From Cyanobacteria bacterium OH_SFB_17 (GTDB lineage Bacteria; Cyanobacteriota; Vampirovibrionia; Gastranaerophilales; Gastranaerophilaceae): DNA of 21,098 nucleotides. The position numbers and the translations under genes were made by a program. The notes beneath the pieces are model-generated. The model was not told where the DNA came from. It did no database searches and worked only from the letters and a program-made list of their open reading frames with translations. Where the stretch lies: contig JAEWYI010000092.1 of assembly GCA_023395735.1 (NCBI GenBank), positions 1 to 21,098 on the forward strand, given 5' to 3'. This document shows positions 14,116-21,098 of the stretch, piece by piece. Numbering within the stretch: the stretch's first letter is position 1; each line of letters opens with the position of its first letter.

Positions 14116-14892
14116 ATGGAAAAAAGAATGTCAGAAGCGTTTTCATTTATGTTTAAGGATAATGACTGGAAATTTAAGATGTTTATTTTGTATTTGTTGT
14201 CTTTGGTTTCTTATATTTTAGCTTATTATTCAAACGAATTGACAGAGACGATAAAAGCGACTAAAAATTATTCATTGGCTGTTCCTTTCGTTGGCGTTTT
14301 AATTCTTTCTTTTGTTTTGTCACTGCCGATTTTAGGTTATTCTTTTAAATCAATAAATAATTTGATTTATTCGCAACCACAATCAGAAAACTTTAATATG
14401 CTTCCAAGATGGGAAAATGATTTTTTCTCCTATATTATGGTTGGGCTCAGATATATTGGAGCAAGTCTTCTTATTGGCTTGTGCGTCGGTCTTATTTTTA
14501 TTGCTGTTTCAGCTGTAGCATCAGTGAGCAAGTTGTTTTTAAGTATTTTAATGATAGTTTTAATAATTTTGGCGCTTATTTATGCTTATTATTTTCCCGC
14601 ACTCGAAGTAATTTTTGCAATGAGCTACGATTTCTTAGCACTTTTTAAGGTTAAAAAAGCAGCAGAGCTTGTAAAATATGGTACGAGTAGATATATAAGA
14701 GTTTTATTATTAATTTCTTTCGTATCTATCATTTTCTCAATAATATCAGCGCTTTGTGCGAAATCAATTTTGTTGATTATTTTGGTGCCGATAATTAATG
14801 TTTATACATTTTTTGTGTATGTATATTTAAAATCATATATTGCATACGAGGTGCCTGCTGAGTTTGTTGAGCAATTCAAGGCGGCAAAATAA
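14116..14892 (+). CDS. DUF4013-like multi-pass membrane protein
   Basis: A 258-aa integral membrane protein with about six hydrophobic spans: roughly 22-38, 55-75, 110-125, 127-162 (one or two helices), 193-215 and 218-238. The loop after span 2 has ILGYSFKSINNLIYSQPQSE followed by MLPRWENDFFSYIMVGLRY, which resembles the DUF4013 hallmark (G-Y, then P-x-W, then a helix with G). Function of the family is unknown. GGAG lies 8 nt before ATG 14116, behind its own consensus promoter. The stop is one base from the convergent uvrA stop and no terminator lies between, so the two transcripts probably overlap. Confidence 0.82.
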   Translation: MEKRMSEAFSFMFKDNDWKFKMFILYLLSLVSYILAYYSNELTETIKATKNYSLAVPFVGVLILSFVLSLPILGYSFKSINNLIYSQPQSENFNMLPRWENDFFSYIMVGLRYIGASLLIGLCVGLIFIAVSAVASVSKLFLSILMIVLIILALIYAYYFPALEVIFAMSYDFLALFKVKKAAELVKYGTSRYIRVLLLISFVSIIFSIISALCAKSILLIILVPIINVYTFFVYVYLKSYIAYEVPAEFVEQFKAAK

Positions 14893-14893
14893 A

Positions 14894-17839
14894 TTAGTTA
14901 AAAAAATCTTTTAGGTAGTGACCTGTGTGAGAATTTTCGATTTTGCATACCTCTTTTGGTGTGCCAACAGCAATGATTTCTCCACCGGCGTCTCCACCTT
15001 CAGGCCCTAGATCAATCACGTAGTCTGCAACTTTAATCAAATCCAGATTATGCTCAATGATTAAAATTGTGTTACCAGCATCTGCGAGTTTGTGTAGAAT
15101 TTTTATTAATTTATCCAAATCAGCCCAATGCAAACCTACAGAAGGTTCATCCAGCAAATACAAAGTTTTTCCAGTTGCGCGCTTGTTTAACTCTGATGCC
15201 AACTTGATTCTTTGTGCCTCACCACCGGATAGAGTTGTTGCGCTTTGCCCGAGCTTGATATAATCAAGGCCGACATCATTCAAGGTTTGTAATTTTGTTT
15301 TAATTTTTGGAATGTTTTGGAAAAATTCTAAAGCTTCCTTAACGCTCATGTTTAGAACGTCTGAAATTGTTTTGTCTTTGTATTTAACTTCAAGTGTTTC
15401 TCTGTTATAGCGCTTGCCTTTGCAGACGTCGCATTTTACATAAACGTCGGATAAAAAGTTCATTTCGATTTTTAAAACACCATCACCTTTGCAAGCTTCG
15501 CATCTCCCGCCTTTTACGTTAAAGCTGAATCTTCCTGGTTTGTAGCCTCTTACTTTTGCTTCGTTCGTCTTAGAATAAAGTTCTCTTACGTGGGTAAACA
15601 CATCAGTGTATGTTGCAGGGTTAGAACGCGGAGTTCTGCCAATTGGCGATTGGTCTATATCTATGACTTTGTCTATATGCTCAAATCCAATAATTTCATC
15701 TATTCCTTGAGGCTTTGGTTTATTTCCTCTGAGCTTATGTATCGCGTATTCATAGATGATATCTTGCATTAAGGTTGATTTTCCAGAACCTGAAACCCCT
15801 GTTAAAACAATAATTTTCCCTAAGGGAATGTCAATATCTATGTTTTTCAGGTTGTTTAAATGGGCGTTTCTTATTTGCAAAAATTCACCGTTACCTTCTC
15901 TTATTTCGCTTGGAATTGGGATAAGTTTTTCGCCGCTGAGATATTTTCCTGTGAGAGAATTTTTACAAGATATTATGTCATCAAGCTGACCTTGAGCGAT
16001 TATTTCACCGCCTTTAATTCCGGCCTCAGGTCCTATATCAACAATATAATCAGCACTTCTGATAGTTTCTTCATCGTGTTCAACAACGATTAGGGTATTT
16101 CCAAGATTTCTAAGCTTTATAAGCGTTTGTATAAGTCTTGAATTGTCTCTTTGGTGAAGTCCTATAGAAGGTTCATCCAAAACATATAGAACTCCTGAAA
16201 GTCCGCTTCCAATTTGTGTTGCAAGTCTTATTCTTTGCGCTTCTCCACCTGAGAGAGTCCCTGCGTTTCTTGAAAGCGATAGATAATTTAAGCCCACATC
16301 TACTAAAAACTTGAGCCTTGCTCTTATTTCATCCAGTATTTGTTTAGCTATTTGTATTTGATAATCACTCAACTCAAGATATAATCCTGAAATAAATTCA
16401 AATGCTTCGTTTATAGGCAAGCATGTAAATTCATAAATATTTAAACCTTTTTCAACAATATCTTTTTGGATTGTTTTAAGTTCACTTTCTTTTAGCGGAT
16501 ATTGATGCGAATTTTTTATTATTTCTGCGAATCGAGAAGATTGTGAACTTTTAATTCTAACTGAAAGCGGAAATTTTTTGAGTCTTGCACCGTTACATTC
16601 ACTGCAAGGTTTAGTAACAGTGAATTTTTGAAGTTCGTTTGTCCAATATTCCCCTCCGGAATTTAGGGATTCGTTGTATTTTTTTTCTAAAAATGGAATT
16701 ACCCCAGGGAAACGGTTATAGTGCGTTCCGTAAAGATTTGTGCCAAAATTTTTGACTTTAATTTTAATTATATCGTCGCCACCCCAAAGTATAATTTTTT
16801 GCTCATCCTCACTTAACTCTTCAAACGGCTTGTCTTTGTCTATGCCATAAGCCTGACAAACAGATTTTATAGTGTCAGCGTAATAATCTGTTGATGATTT
16901 CGCCCAAGGATAAATTGCACCTTCTGCAAGTGATTTTTTCTTGTCAGGAACAACAAGATTTGGATCAACGATTGTGTCAGCACCTAGCCCAGAGCATTTT
17001 TCGCAAGCGCCGTAAGGAGCGTTAAAACTAAAAATTCTAGGGGCTAATTCTTCAAAGCTCAAGTTGCATCGAGCGCAAGAGAGCTTTTCGCTGAATATGA
17101 TTTCATTTGATTTTTTCTCGTCAACAATATCGACAACCATTATGCCATCTGCTTTTTTTAAGGCAATTTGCGCGCTGTCTGCAATTCTGGATTTCGCTTC
17201 TTCTTTTACAACTATTCTGTCAACGATTACATAAATTGTGTGTTTTATATTTTTTTCAAGTTTAATTTCATCTTCGTCAAGGTTGAAAATTTCATTATCC
17301 ACCTTCACTCTGACAAAACCGTCTTTTCTTAATTCTTCAAATGTTGATGCGAATTCACCCTTTTTACCTCTTGCAATTGGAGCCATAATTTGAATTTTTG
17401 TTCCTTCTTTAAGTTGCATTATTTTATCGGTAATTTCGTCAATGGATTGCGGTTTAATTTCGTCACCGCATTCAGGACAATATGGCGTTCCGACTCTTGC
17501 ATAAAGCAGTCTGAGGTAATCATAAATTTCTGTAACTGTTCCGACAGTTGATCTAGGGTTATTGCTAGTTGATTTTTGGTCTATTGAAATCGCAGGAGAA
17601 AGCCCGTCAATATGCTCGACGTTTGGTTTATCCATTTGACCTAAAAATTGTCTTGCATAAGTAGAAAGGCTCTCTACATAACGCCTTTGACCTTCTGCAA
17701 AAATAGTATCAAATGCCAAAGAACTTTTCCCTGAACCGGAAACACCAGTAAAAACTATTAATTCGTTTTTCGGTAGGTTCAAGGAAACGTTCTTTAAGTT
17801 ATTCTCTTTAGCACCAACTATTATAATCTCGTCGTTCAT
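14894..17839 (-). CDS. uvrA: Excinuclease ABC subunit A
   Basis: DNA-damage-recognition ATPase of nucleotide excision repair; dimerises and loads UvrB. 981 aa from ATG 17839 (MNDEIIIVGAKENNLKN). A TTG seven codons upstream (17860) keeps the frame open but lacks a ribosome site and is not needed. Two ABC modules are seen: Walker A GVSGSGKSS at 32-40 and GVSGSGKST at 681-689; signatures LSGGEAQRIRLA from 529 and LSGGEAQRIKLA from 870; Walker B VLDEPSIGL and LLDEPSVGL. Zinc-binding cysteines are C255/C258/C279/C282 and C780/C783/C803/C806. It follows the 164-aa gene by 29 bases, yet an extended -10 box (TGTCATAAT) sits six bases before ATG, so it may also have its own leaderless start. Confidence 0.97.
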   Translation of the reverse strand: MNDEIIIVGAKENNLKNVSLNLPKNELIVFTGVSGSGKSSLAFDTIFAEGQRRYVESLSTYARQFLGQMDKPNVEHIDGLSPAISIDQKSTSNNPRSTVGTVTEIYDYLRLLYARVGTPYCPECGDEIKPQSIDEITDKIMQLKEGTKIQIMAPIARGKKGEFASTFEELRKDGFVRVKVDNEIFNLDEDEIKLEKNIKHTIYVIVDRIVVKEEAKSRIADSAQIALKKADGIMVVDIVDEKKSNEIIFSEKLSCARCNLSFEELAPRIFSFNAPYGACEKCSGLGADTIVDPNLVVPDKKKSLAEGAIYPWAKSSTDYYADTIKSVCQAYGIDKDKPFEELSEDEQKIILWGGDDIIKIKVKNFGTNLYGTHYNRFPGVIPFLEKKYNESLNSGGEYWTNELQKFTVTKPCSECNGARLKKFPLSVRIKSSQSSRFAEIIKNSHQYPLKESELKTIQKDIVEKGLNIYEFTCLPINEAFEFISGLYLELSDYQIQIAKQILDEIRARLKFLVDVGLNYLSLSRNAGTLSGGEAQRIRLATQIGSGLSGVLYVLDEPSIGLHQRDNSRLIQTLIKLRNLGNTLIVVEHDEETIRSADYIVDIGPEAGIKGGEIIAQGQLDDIISCKNSLTGKYLSGEKLIPIPSEIREGNGEFLQIRNAHLNNLKNIDIDIPLGKIIVLTGVSGSGKSTLMQDIIYEYAIHKLRGNKPKPQGIDEIIGFEHIDKVIDIDQSPIGRTPRSNPATYTDVFTHVRELYSKTNEAKVRGYKPGRFSFNVKGGRCEACKGDGVLKIEMNFLSDVYVKCDVCKGKRYNRETLEVKYKDKTISDVLNMSVKEALEFFQNIPKIKTKLQTLNDVGLDYIKLGQSATTLSGGEAQRIKLASELNKRATGKTLYLLDEPSVGLHWADLDKLIKILHKLADAGNTILIIEHNLDLIKVADYVIDLGPEGGDAGGEIIAVGTPKEVCKIENSHTGHYLKDFFN

Positions 17840-17845
17840 AAATAC

Positions 17846-17854
17846 ATTATGACA
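17846..17854 (-). promoter_or_regulatory. uvrA: Extended -10 promoter directly before uvrA (leaderless)
   Basis: On the minus strand TGT-CATAAT, then GTATTT, then ATG 17839. It has the same 6-nt box-to-start distance as at 5770 and 11976. No convincing -35 element and no Shine-Dalgarno. Confidence 0.5.
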
Positions 17855-17868
17855 CAACAAAAATAGAT

Positions 17869-18363
17869 TTATGCGCTAATGTTAACATTTTTATCAACTG
17901 AACTAGGCTTAAGTTCAAAAATGCGACCGTGCTCGAGAGTTGATGTTTTAGGCATTTCGCCAGCAAGTTTTACAGGAGCAACTTCAGTTTCTTTGGTTGC
18001 ATAATTTCCAAAGAATTTTAGTTTGCCGCCAAAAAGTGAGCTTAGTAAATCACTTTTTTTTCTCACTGGATTTTTGTCATACCAGATTTTGTCATTTTTA
18101 CCCATTGGCTTAGTCCCAGCAAGATACATATCTTTTTCTGGGCCTGTTAATAATAAATCAACAGATTTGATACTTTTTCTAGTAGCTGAATCTACGGCAT
18201 TAAAAATTTTAACAGCATGTCCCCCGCCTTCTGCTGTTTCAGTAGCCATAGCTTTTTCTACGTTTTTTTGACCTTTTGAGAGTAAGTTTACCCATTTACC
18301 GTTCATATTTGCATAAGCACCAGTAAAACTTGTGTCACTTGCTACTTTTCCGGAAAAATTCAT
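17869..18363 (-). CDS. Unrecognised 164-aa protein upstream of uvrA
   Basis: Starts at ATG 18363, with GGAGG 8 nt upstream; the nearer ATG 18369 would be only 2 nt from it, and the longer frame to 18435 ignores this site. The N-terminus is MNFSGKVASDTSFTGAYAN, carrying an SFTGA tag like those in other window proteins. The rest is soluble, Lys/Gly-rich and low in Cys: NVEKAMATETAEGGGHAVKI, a TGPEKDMYLAGTKPMGK segment, NPVRKKSDLLSSLFGGK, and a proline/lysine tail. No domain is recognised and no catalytic motif is evident. It leads the transcript that can continue into uvrA 29 bases later. Its promoter has TATAAT and a 13-bp palindrome. Confidence 0.75.
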   Translation of the reverse strand: MNFSGKVASDTSFTGAYANMNGKWVNLLSKGQKNVEKAMATETAEGGGHAVKIFNAVDSATRKSIKSVDLLLTGPEKDMYLAGTKPMGKNDKIWYDKNPVRKKSDLLSSLFGGKLKFFGNYATKETEVAPVKLAGEMPKTSTLEHGRIFELKPSSVDKNVNISA

Positions 18364-18391
18364 AGTCATAACCTCCAAAAACTTCACACAC

Positions 18392-18408
18392 ATTATACGA
18401 CTGTCGTA
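18392..18408 (-). promoter_or_regulatory. -10 box with overlapping palindromic operator candidate
   Basis: TATAAT on the minus strand (18397-18392) abuts and overlaps TACGAC-T-GTCGTA (18396-18408), perfect 6-bp arms with a one-base centre. The -35 position (AAAGTG) is poor, as in regulated promoters. A dimeric regulator binding here would block the -10 box. Confidence 0.55.
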
Positions 18409-18486
18409 GTATACCACTTTAAAGAAAAATTTCAATAGCCTAGTAAGCTATTCTTTACAAAATGAAATATTACTCGCATCCGGCGT

Positions 18487-18515
18487 TTGTTATTTTTTTG
18501 TGTTTGTAGTATGAT
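18487..18515 (+). promoter_or_regulatory. Promoter of rpsB-tsf
   Basis: TTGTTA (18487-18492), 17-nt spacer, TATGAT (18510-18515). The expected start near 18522 leaves a leader of about 95 nt before the rpsB ATG. Confidence 0.7.
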
Positions 18516-18524
18516 TTTTACTGA

Positions 18525-18579
18525 GATTACACTGGCTCGATAGGTTTATCCTAGTTCTTTTGAATGGAGCTGTGTGATT
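18525..18579 (+). promoter_or_regulatory. Structured rpsB 5' leader, possible S2 autoregulatory site
   Basis: GATTACAC-TG-GCTC (18525-18538) can pair with GAGC-T-GTGTGATT (18567-18579): a 4-bp and an 8-bp helix (with G-U pairs) around a small internal loop. The enclosed part contains TAGG/CCTA with a TTTAT loop. rpsB leaders in other bacteria bind S2 for feedback control; the same role here is inferred. Confidence 0.45.
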
Positions 18580-18616
18580 GGATAATACAGTAATAAAATT
18601 ATAAGGAGAAATGCAG

Positions 18617-19402
18617 ATGCCAGTAGCGTCAATGATCGAACTATTAGAAGCAGGTGTACACTTCGGACACCAAACACAACGTTGGAACCCAAAAATGAAA
18701 CCGTATATTTATGGTTCTAGAAACGGTATTTATGTTATAGATTTGAGAAAAACGACTGATATGCTTGATAAAGCGTATGAAATTGTTAGAGAATATTCTG
18801 CTAAAAACAAAAATATCCTTTTTGTTGGTACAAAAAAACAAGCAGTTGAAGTTATTGCTGAAGAAGCAAAAAGAGCAGGTGCTTATTTTATCAACAGAAG
18901 ATGGTTAGGCGGCTTGATGACTAACTTTGAAACAATTCGTTCTCGTGTTGGAAAACTTAGAGAATTAGAAGAATTCTTCGAAAACGGTCATGTTGAAAAA
19001 TTGCCTAAAAAAGAAGTTGCACAAATTCAACGTCAACTATCTAAATTGAGCAAAACTCTTGGCGGTATTAAAGACATGAGAGGATTGCCTGATTTAATCT
19101 TCATCGTTGACCAACAAAAAGAATTAATCGCTATTCAAGAAGCAAACAAATTAAATATCCCTGTTATTTGCTTAGCAGACACAAATGCTAACCCTGATAA
19201 CATCGATTATTTAATCCCTGGAAACGATGATGCGATTCGTTCTATAAAATTAATTACTTCAAAATTAGCTGATGCTGTTTTAGAAGGAAAGCAACTTAGA
19301 GAAAACAAAGCTGCTGAAGTTTCTAAAATTGAAAAAATCTCAGCTAAAGACGCAGGAGTTGAAGAAGTAGCTCCTGAAGTTAAAGAAGAAGTAGAAGTTT
19401 AA
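18617..19402 (+). CDS. rpsB: 30S ribosomal protein S2
   Basis: Component of the small ribosomal subunit, docking near S1 at the head-platform junction. 261 aa from ATG 18617: AAGGAG (18603-18608) is 8 nt away, while the ATG at 18611 is only 2 nt from it, and S2 proteins start MPV-x-S-x-x-x-LLEAGVHFGH as here. Conserved blocks: GVHFGHQTQRWNPKMKPYIY, ILFVGTKKQAVEVI, RWLGGLMTNF, MRGLPDLIFIVD and PVICLADTNANPDNIDYLIP with GNDDAIRSI. The acidic tail (VEEVAPEVKEEVEV) is normal length variation. First gene of rpsB-tsf. Confidence 0.98.
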   Translation: MPVASMIELLEAGVHFGHQTQRWNPKMKPYIYGSRNGIYVIDLRKTTDMLDKAYEIVREYSAKNKNILFVGTKKQAVEVIAEEAKRAGAYFINRRWLGGLMTNFETIRSRVGKLRELEEFFENGHVEKLPKKEVAQIQRQLSKLSKTLGGIKDMRGLPDLIFIVDQQKELIAIQEANKLNIPVICLADTNANPDNIDYLIPGNDDAIRSIKLITSKLADAVLEGKQLRENKAAEVSKIEKISAKDAGVEEVAPEVKEEVEV

Positions 19403-19411
19403 TAAGTGTAT

Positions 19412-19443
19412 AAAAGCAAGCAAATCTAGGTTTGCTTGCTTTT
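19412..19443 (+). terminator. Intercistronic hairpin between rpsB and tsf (attenuator)
   Basis: Perfect 13-bp stem AAAAGCAAGCAAA / TTTGCTTGCTTTT with loop TCTAGG, located 9 bases past the rpsB stop. An outer pair GTGTATAAAAG (19406-19416) / CTTTTATACAC (19449-19459) encloses it and shares its left-arm bases. No promoter for tsf is seen, so partial read-through should set the S2 to EF-Ts ratio. Confidence 0.75.
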
Positions 19444-19491
19444 CTTATCTTTTATACACATAGTAAAAAAACTATTAGAAAGGATTTAGAT

Positions 19492-20352
19492 ATGACTAAT
19501 ATAACAGCTCAAATGGTAAAAGAACTTCGTGATGCCACAGGCGCAGGTATGATGGATTGCAAAAAAGCACTTTCTGAAACTGAAGGCAACTTGGAAAAAG
19601 CTATTGAAGTTCTAAGACAAAAAGGCATTTCATCAGCTGAAAAGAAAATGGGCAGAATCGCTGCTGAAGGTTTAGTTGCTTCTGCAATTGTTGGCGATAA
19701 AGGTGCTATGGTTGAAGTTAACTGCGAAACAGATTTCGTTGCAAAAAATGAAGAATTCAAAGCTTTGGCTTCTGATATTGCTAAATTGGCTGCTGTTTCT
19801 TCTGTTTCAACTGTTGAAGAATTACTTCAAGCTGAAATTGAAGGTAAAAAATTGGAAGATGTAATCAAAGAAAAAATCGCTACTATCGGCGAAAAAATTA
19901 CATTGAGAAGATTTGAAAAATACGAAGGCGCGCTTTCTACATACATTCACAACGGTAAAATCGGCGTAATGCTTTTGTCTGACAAACAAGACGAAGTTGC
20001 TGGTAAAGATGTTTGCTTGCATATCGCAAGTTCAGCTCCTGAATTTTTATCTAGTGCAGATGTTCCACAAAGCGTTAAGGACGAAGAAAAAAGAATCGAA
20101 ATGGGTAAAGAAGACTTGCAAAGCAAGCCTGAAGCAATCAGAGAAAAAATCGTTGATGGCAGATTGCACAAAATTCTTGCTCAAAAATGCTTGTTAGAAC
20201 AGGCTTTTGTTAAAGATCCTAGCGTTTCTGTTAAAGATTTTATTGAAGGTAAGTTCAATATAATTAAATTTGACAGATATGTTTTAGGTGAAGGACTTGA
20301 AAAACGCGAAGAAAACTTTGCGGAAGAAGTTATGAACCAAATCAAAGGCTAA
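19492..20352 (+). CDS. tsf: Translation elongation factor Ts
   Basis: Nucleotide-exchange factor that releases GDP from EF-Tu. 286 aa from ATG 19492, with AGAAAGGA at about 19477-19484; the longer frame from 19432 runs into the intercistronic hairpin and is not needed. The N-terminal UBA-like domain reads VKELRDATGAGMMDCKKALS, then EVLRQKGISSAEKK. The EF-Tu-contacting core has VEVNCETDFVAKNEEF (TDFV). The C-terminal core subdomain has GKIGVMLLSDKQ, DVCLHIASSAPEFLS, and ILAQKCLLEQAFVKDPSVSV. Standard length and order, paired with rpsB as in most bacteria. Confidence 0.98.
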   Translation: MTNITAQMVKELRDATGAGMMDCKKALSETEGNLEKAIEVLRQKGISSAEKKMGRIAAEGLVASAIVGDKGAMVEVNCETDFVAKNEEFKALASDIAKLAAVSSVSTVEELLQAEIEGKKLEDVIKEKIATIGEKITLRRFEKYEGALSTYIHNGKIGVMLLSDKQDEVAGKDVCLHIASSAPEFLSSADVPQSVKDEEKRIEMGKEDLQSKPEAIREKIVDGRLHKILAQKCLLEQAFVKDPSVSVKDFIEGKFNIIKFDRYVLGEGLEKREENFAEEVMNQIKG

Positions 20353-20370
20353 TTTAACTTTTTGAATATT

Positions 20371-20408
20371 TAAAAGGCGAATTTGGATTTATCCAAATTC
20401 GCCTTTTA
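20371..20408. terminator. 18-bp perfect bidirectional terminator after tsf
   Basis: TAAAAGGCGAATTTGGAT / ATCCAAATTCGCCTTTTA with a 2-nt centre (effective loop larger). A and T tracts at the two ends suit both the tsf transcript and the convergent GAF gene ending at 20419. Confidence 0.88.
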
Positions 20409-20418
20409 TTATCAGGAA

Positions 20419-21098
20419 CTAGTAATTTTCAAAATTCTTTTTAATCTGATTTACTGTAATTTGAATTTCGGTCGCATTATCATTTAGCTTGGAAATTAAT
20501 TCGTCTAAAACTTGCGGAGAAAAATCTGAGTGATTTATTGAATCAAGCGAATTAAATATATTTTCAAGCGGAGTATCTATATTTTTCAGCAAATTTGTGA
20601 TTATCTCTTTGCTTATTGCGTTAGCTTTTTGAGCTTTTTCATAAAGCTCCGACTGAAAAATGGCAATACCAGCTTGTGTGCAGATGTTTCTGAGTCCGTT
20701 TATGCTTTCTGTGTCAAAAACATTAAATTTTTGAGTGAATTCTATGCAAAAATAGCCTAGGACATTTTGTTGAAATAGAACAGGAAAATTGTAGCTGGAT
20801 TTTACGTTTGCGTCTTTAAAAAGTTTTATAAAAGATTGAGATGGATGGTTTTCTTCAATATATTTCTCAAAATTTAAAATATTTAGCTCTCTTTTTGCTA
20901 AAAGGGGCTCAACATAGTCTTTAGCTTCTTCTTGGCTCCAATCGTAGCCGATAAAACTTTTAACGTCTGGGGAGGATAAATACTCTGCATAAGGTTCTGT
21001 CGGTAAAAACATTTTTTTGTTTTCATCATAGTCTGAATATAATACCCTATCAGCATTATAGTACTTTCCGATACTTTTTACAAAAAGAGATTTTATTA
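20419..21098 (-). CDS. GAF-domain sensor protein, C-terminal part (5' end outside window)
   Basis: The frame is open from the right window edge: before the internal Met at 21012 it reads KSIGKYYNADRVLYSDYDEN, typical of the first strands of a GAF domain, so the protein starts beyond 21098. In the visible part NFPVLFQQNVLGYFCIEFTQ, then DTESINGLRNICTQAGIAIF, are GAF strands and the closing helix (small-molecule or redox sensing). A helical segment follows (about the last 75 residues: AQKANAISKEIITNLLKNID, then LDELISKLNDNATEIQITVN). It resembles the dimerisation helix region of histidine kinases but lacks an ATPase domain and a clear phospho-acceptor H-box. The protein ends at 20419, by the shared terminator. 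Confidence 0.8.
   Translation of the reverse strand, partial: IKSLFVKSIGKYYNADRVLYSDYDENKKMFLPTEPYAEYLSSPDVKSFIGYDWSQEEAKDYVEPLLAKRELNILNFEKYIEENHPSQSFIKLFKDANVKSSYNFPVLFQQNVLGYFCIEFTQKFNVFDTESINGLRNICTQAGIAIFQSELYEKAQKANAISKEIITNLLKNIDTPLENIFNSLDSINHSDFSPQVLDELISKLNDNATEIQITVNQIKKNFENY

Noticed and set aside
17840..17860. uvrA starting at TTG 17860
   Set aside because: The extra seven residues are absent from the usual UvrA start, and there is no ribosome site; ATG 17839 fits the family.

Overview
The window is AT-rich DNA, densely coding on both strands and using the standard code (no in-frame TGA for Trp). It reads as the chromosome of an anaerobic bacterium. The mix of an [FeFe]-hydrogenase-like sensor, an iron-sulfur tryptophanyl-tRNA synthetase, c-di-GMP signalling and several proteins with a short N-terminal F-x-G tag makes me suspect Gastranaerophilales/Melainabacteria (non-photosynthetic relatives of Cyanobacteria). 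That placement is inference from gene style, not proven here.

Layout. 1-2304: 3' end of deoB (phosphopentomutase), then a soluble fusion of ferredoxin, [FeFe]-hydrogenase and chemoreceptor domains. 2366-4103: a small F-x-G-tagged ORF broken by one base, then a HEXXH metallopeptidase-like protein. 4194-5520: an accessory-looking stretch with a tRNA 3'-end-like scar, two small ORFs (one with three membrane segments), tRNA-Leu(UAG) on the minus strand, and upstream of that tRNA two 117-bp tandem repeats built around copies of the tRNA's own 5' end. 5770-6764: a PilZ protein and an 86-aa conserved-looking protein, each with a recognisable promoter, ending in a 28-bp perfect terminator hairpin. 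6846-8865: two unrecognised or HEAT-like proteins on the minus strand, tRNA-Arg(CCG), and a 57-aa small protein. 8881-11976 (minus): trpS preceded by a protein-kinase-like gene, then an alpha/beta hydrolase. 12122-14892 (plus): pyrF-ald, then a DUF4013-like membrane protein. 14894-18363 (minus): uvrA preceded by a 164-aa unknown gene whose promoter carries a palindrome. 18617-20352 (plus): rpsB-tsf with a structured leader and an intercistronic hairpin. 20419-21098 (minus): a GAF-type sensor cut by the window edge.

Functionally most of the window is housekeeping: nucleotide salvage and synthesis, alanine catabolism, translation and DNA repair. Sensory genes (hydrogenase-like chemosensor, PilZ, GAF) and lineage-specific unknowns lie between. 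The strongest unexplained signals are (i) the tandem tRNA-Leu-fragment repeats, with a compensatory base change in a hairpin and a good promoter upstream; (ii) three genes whose -10 box lies exactly 6 nt before the start codon, predicting leaderless mRNAs; (iii) the kinase-like and F-x-G-tagged proteins; and (iv) the hydrogenase/chemoreceptor fusion.
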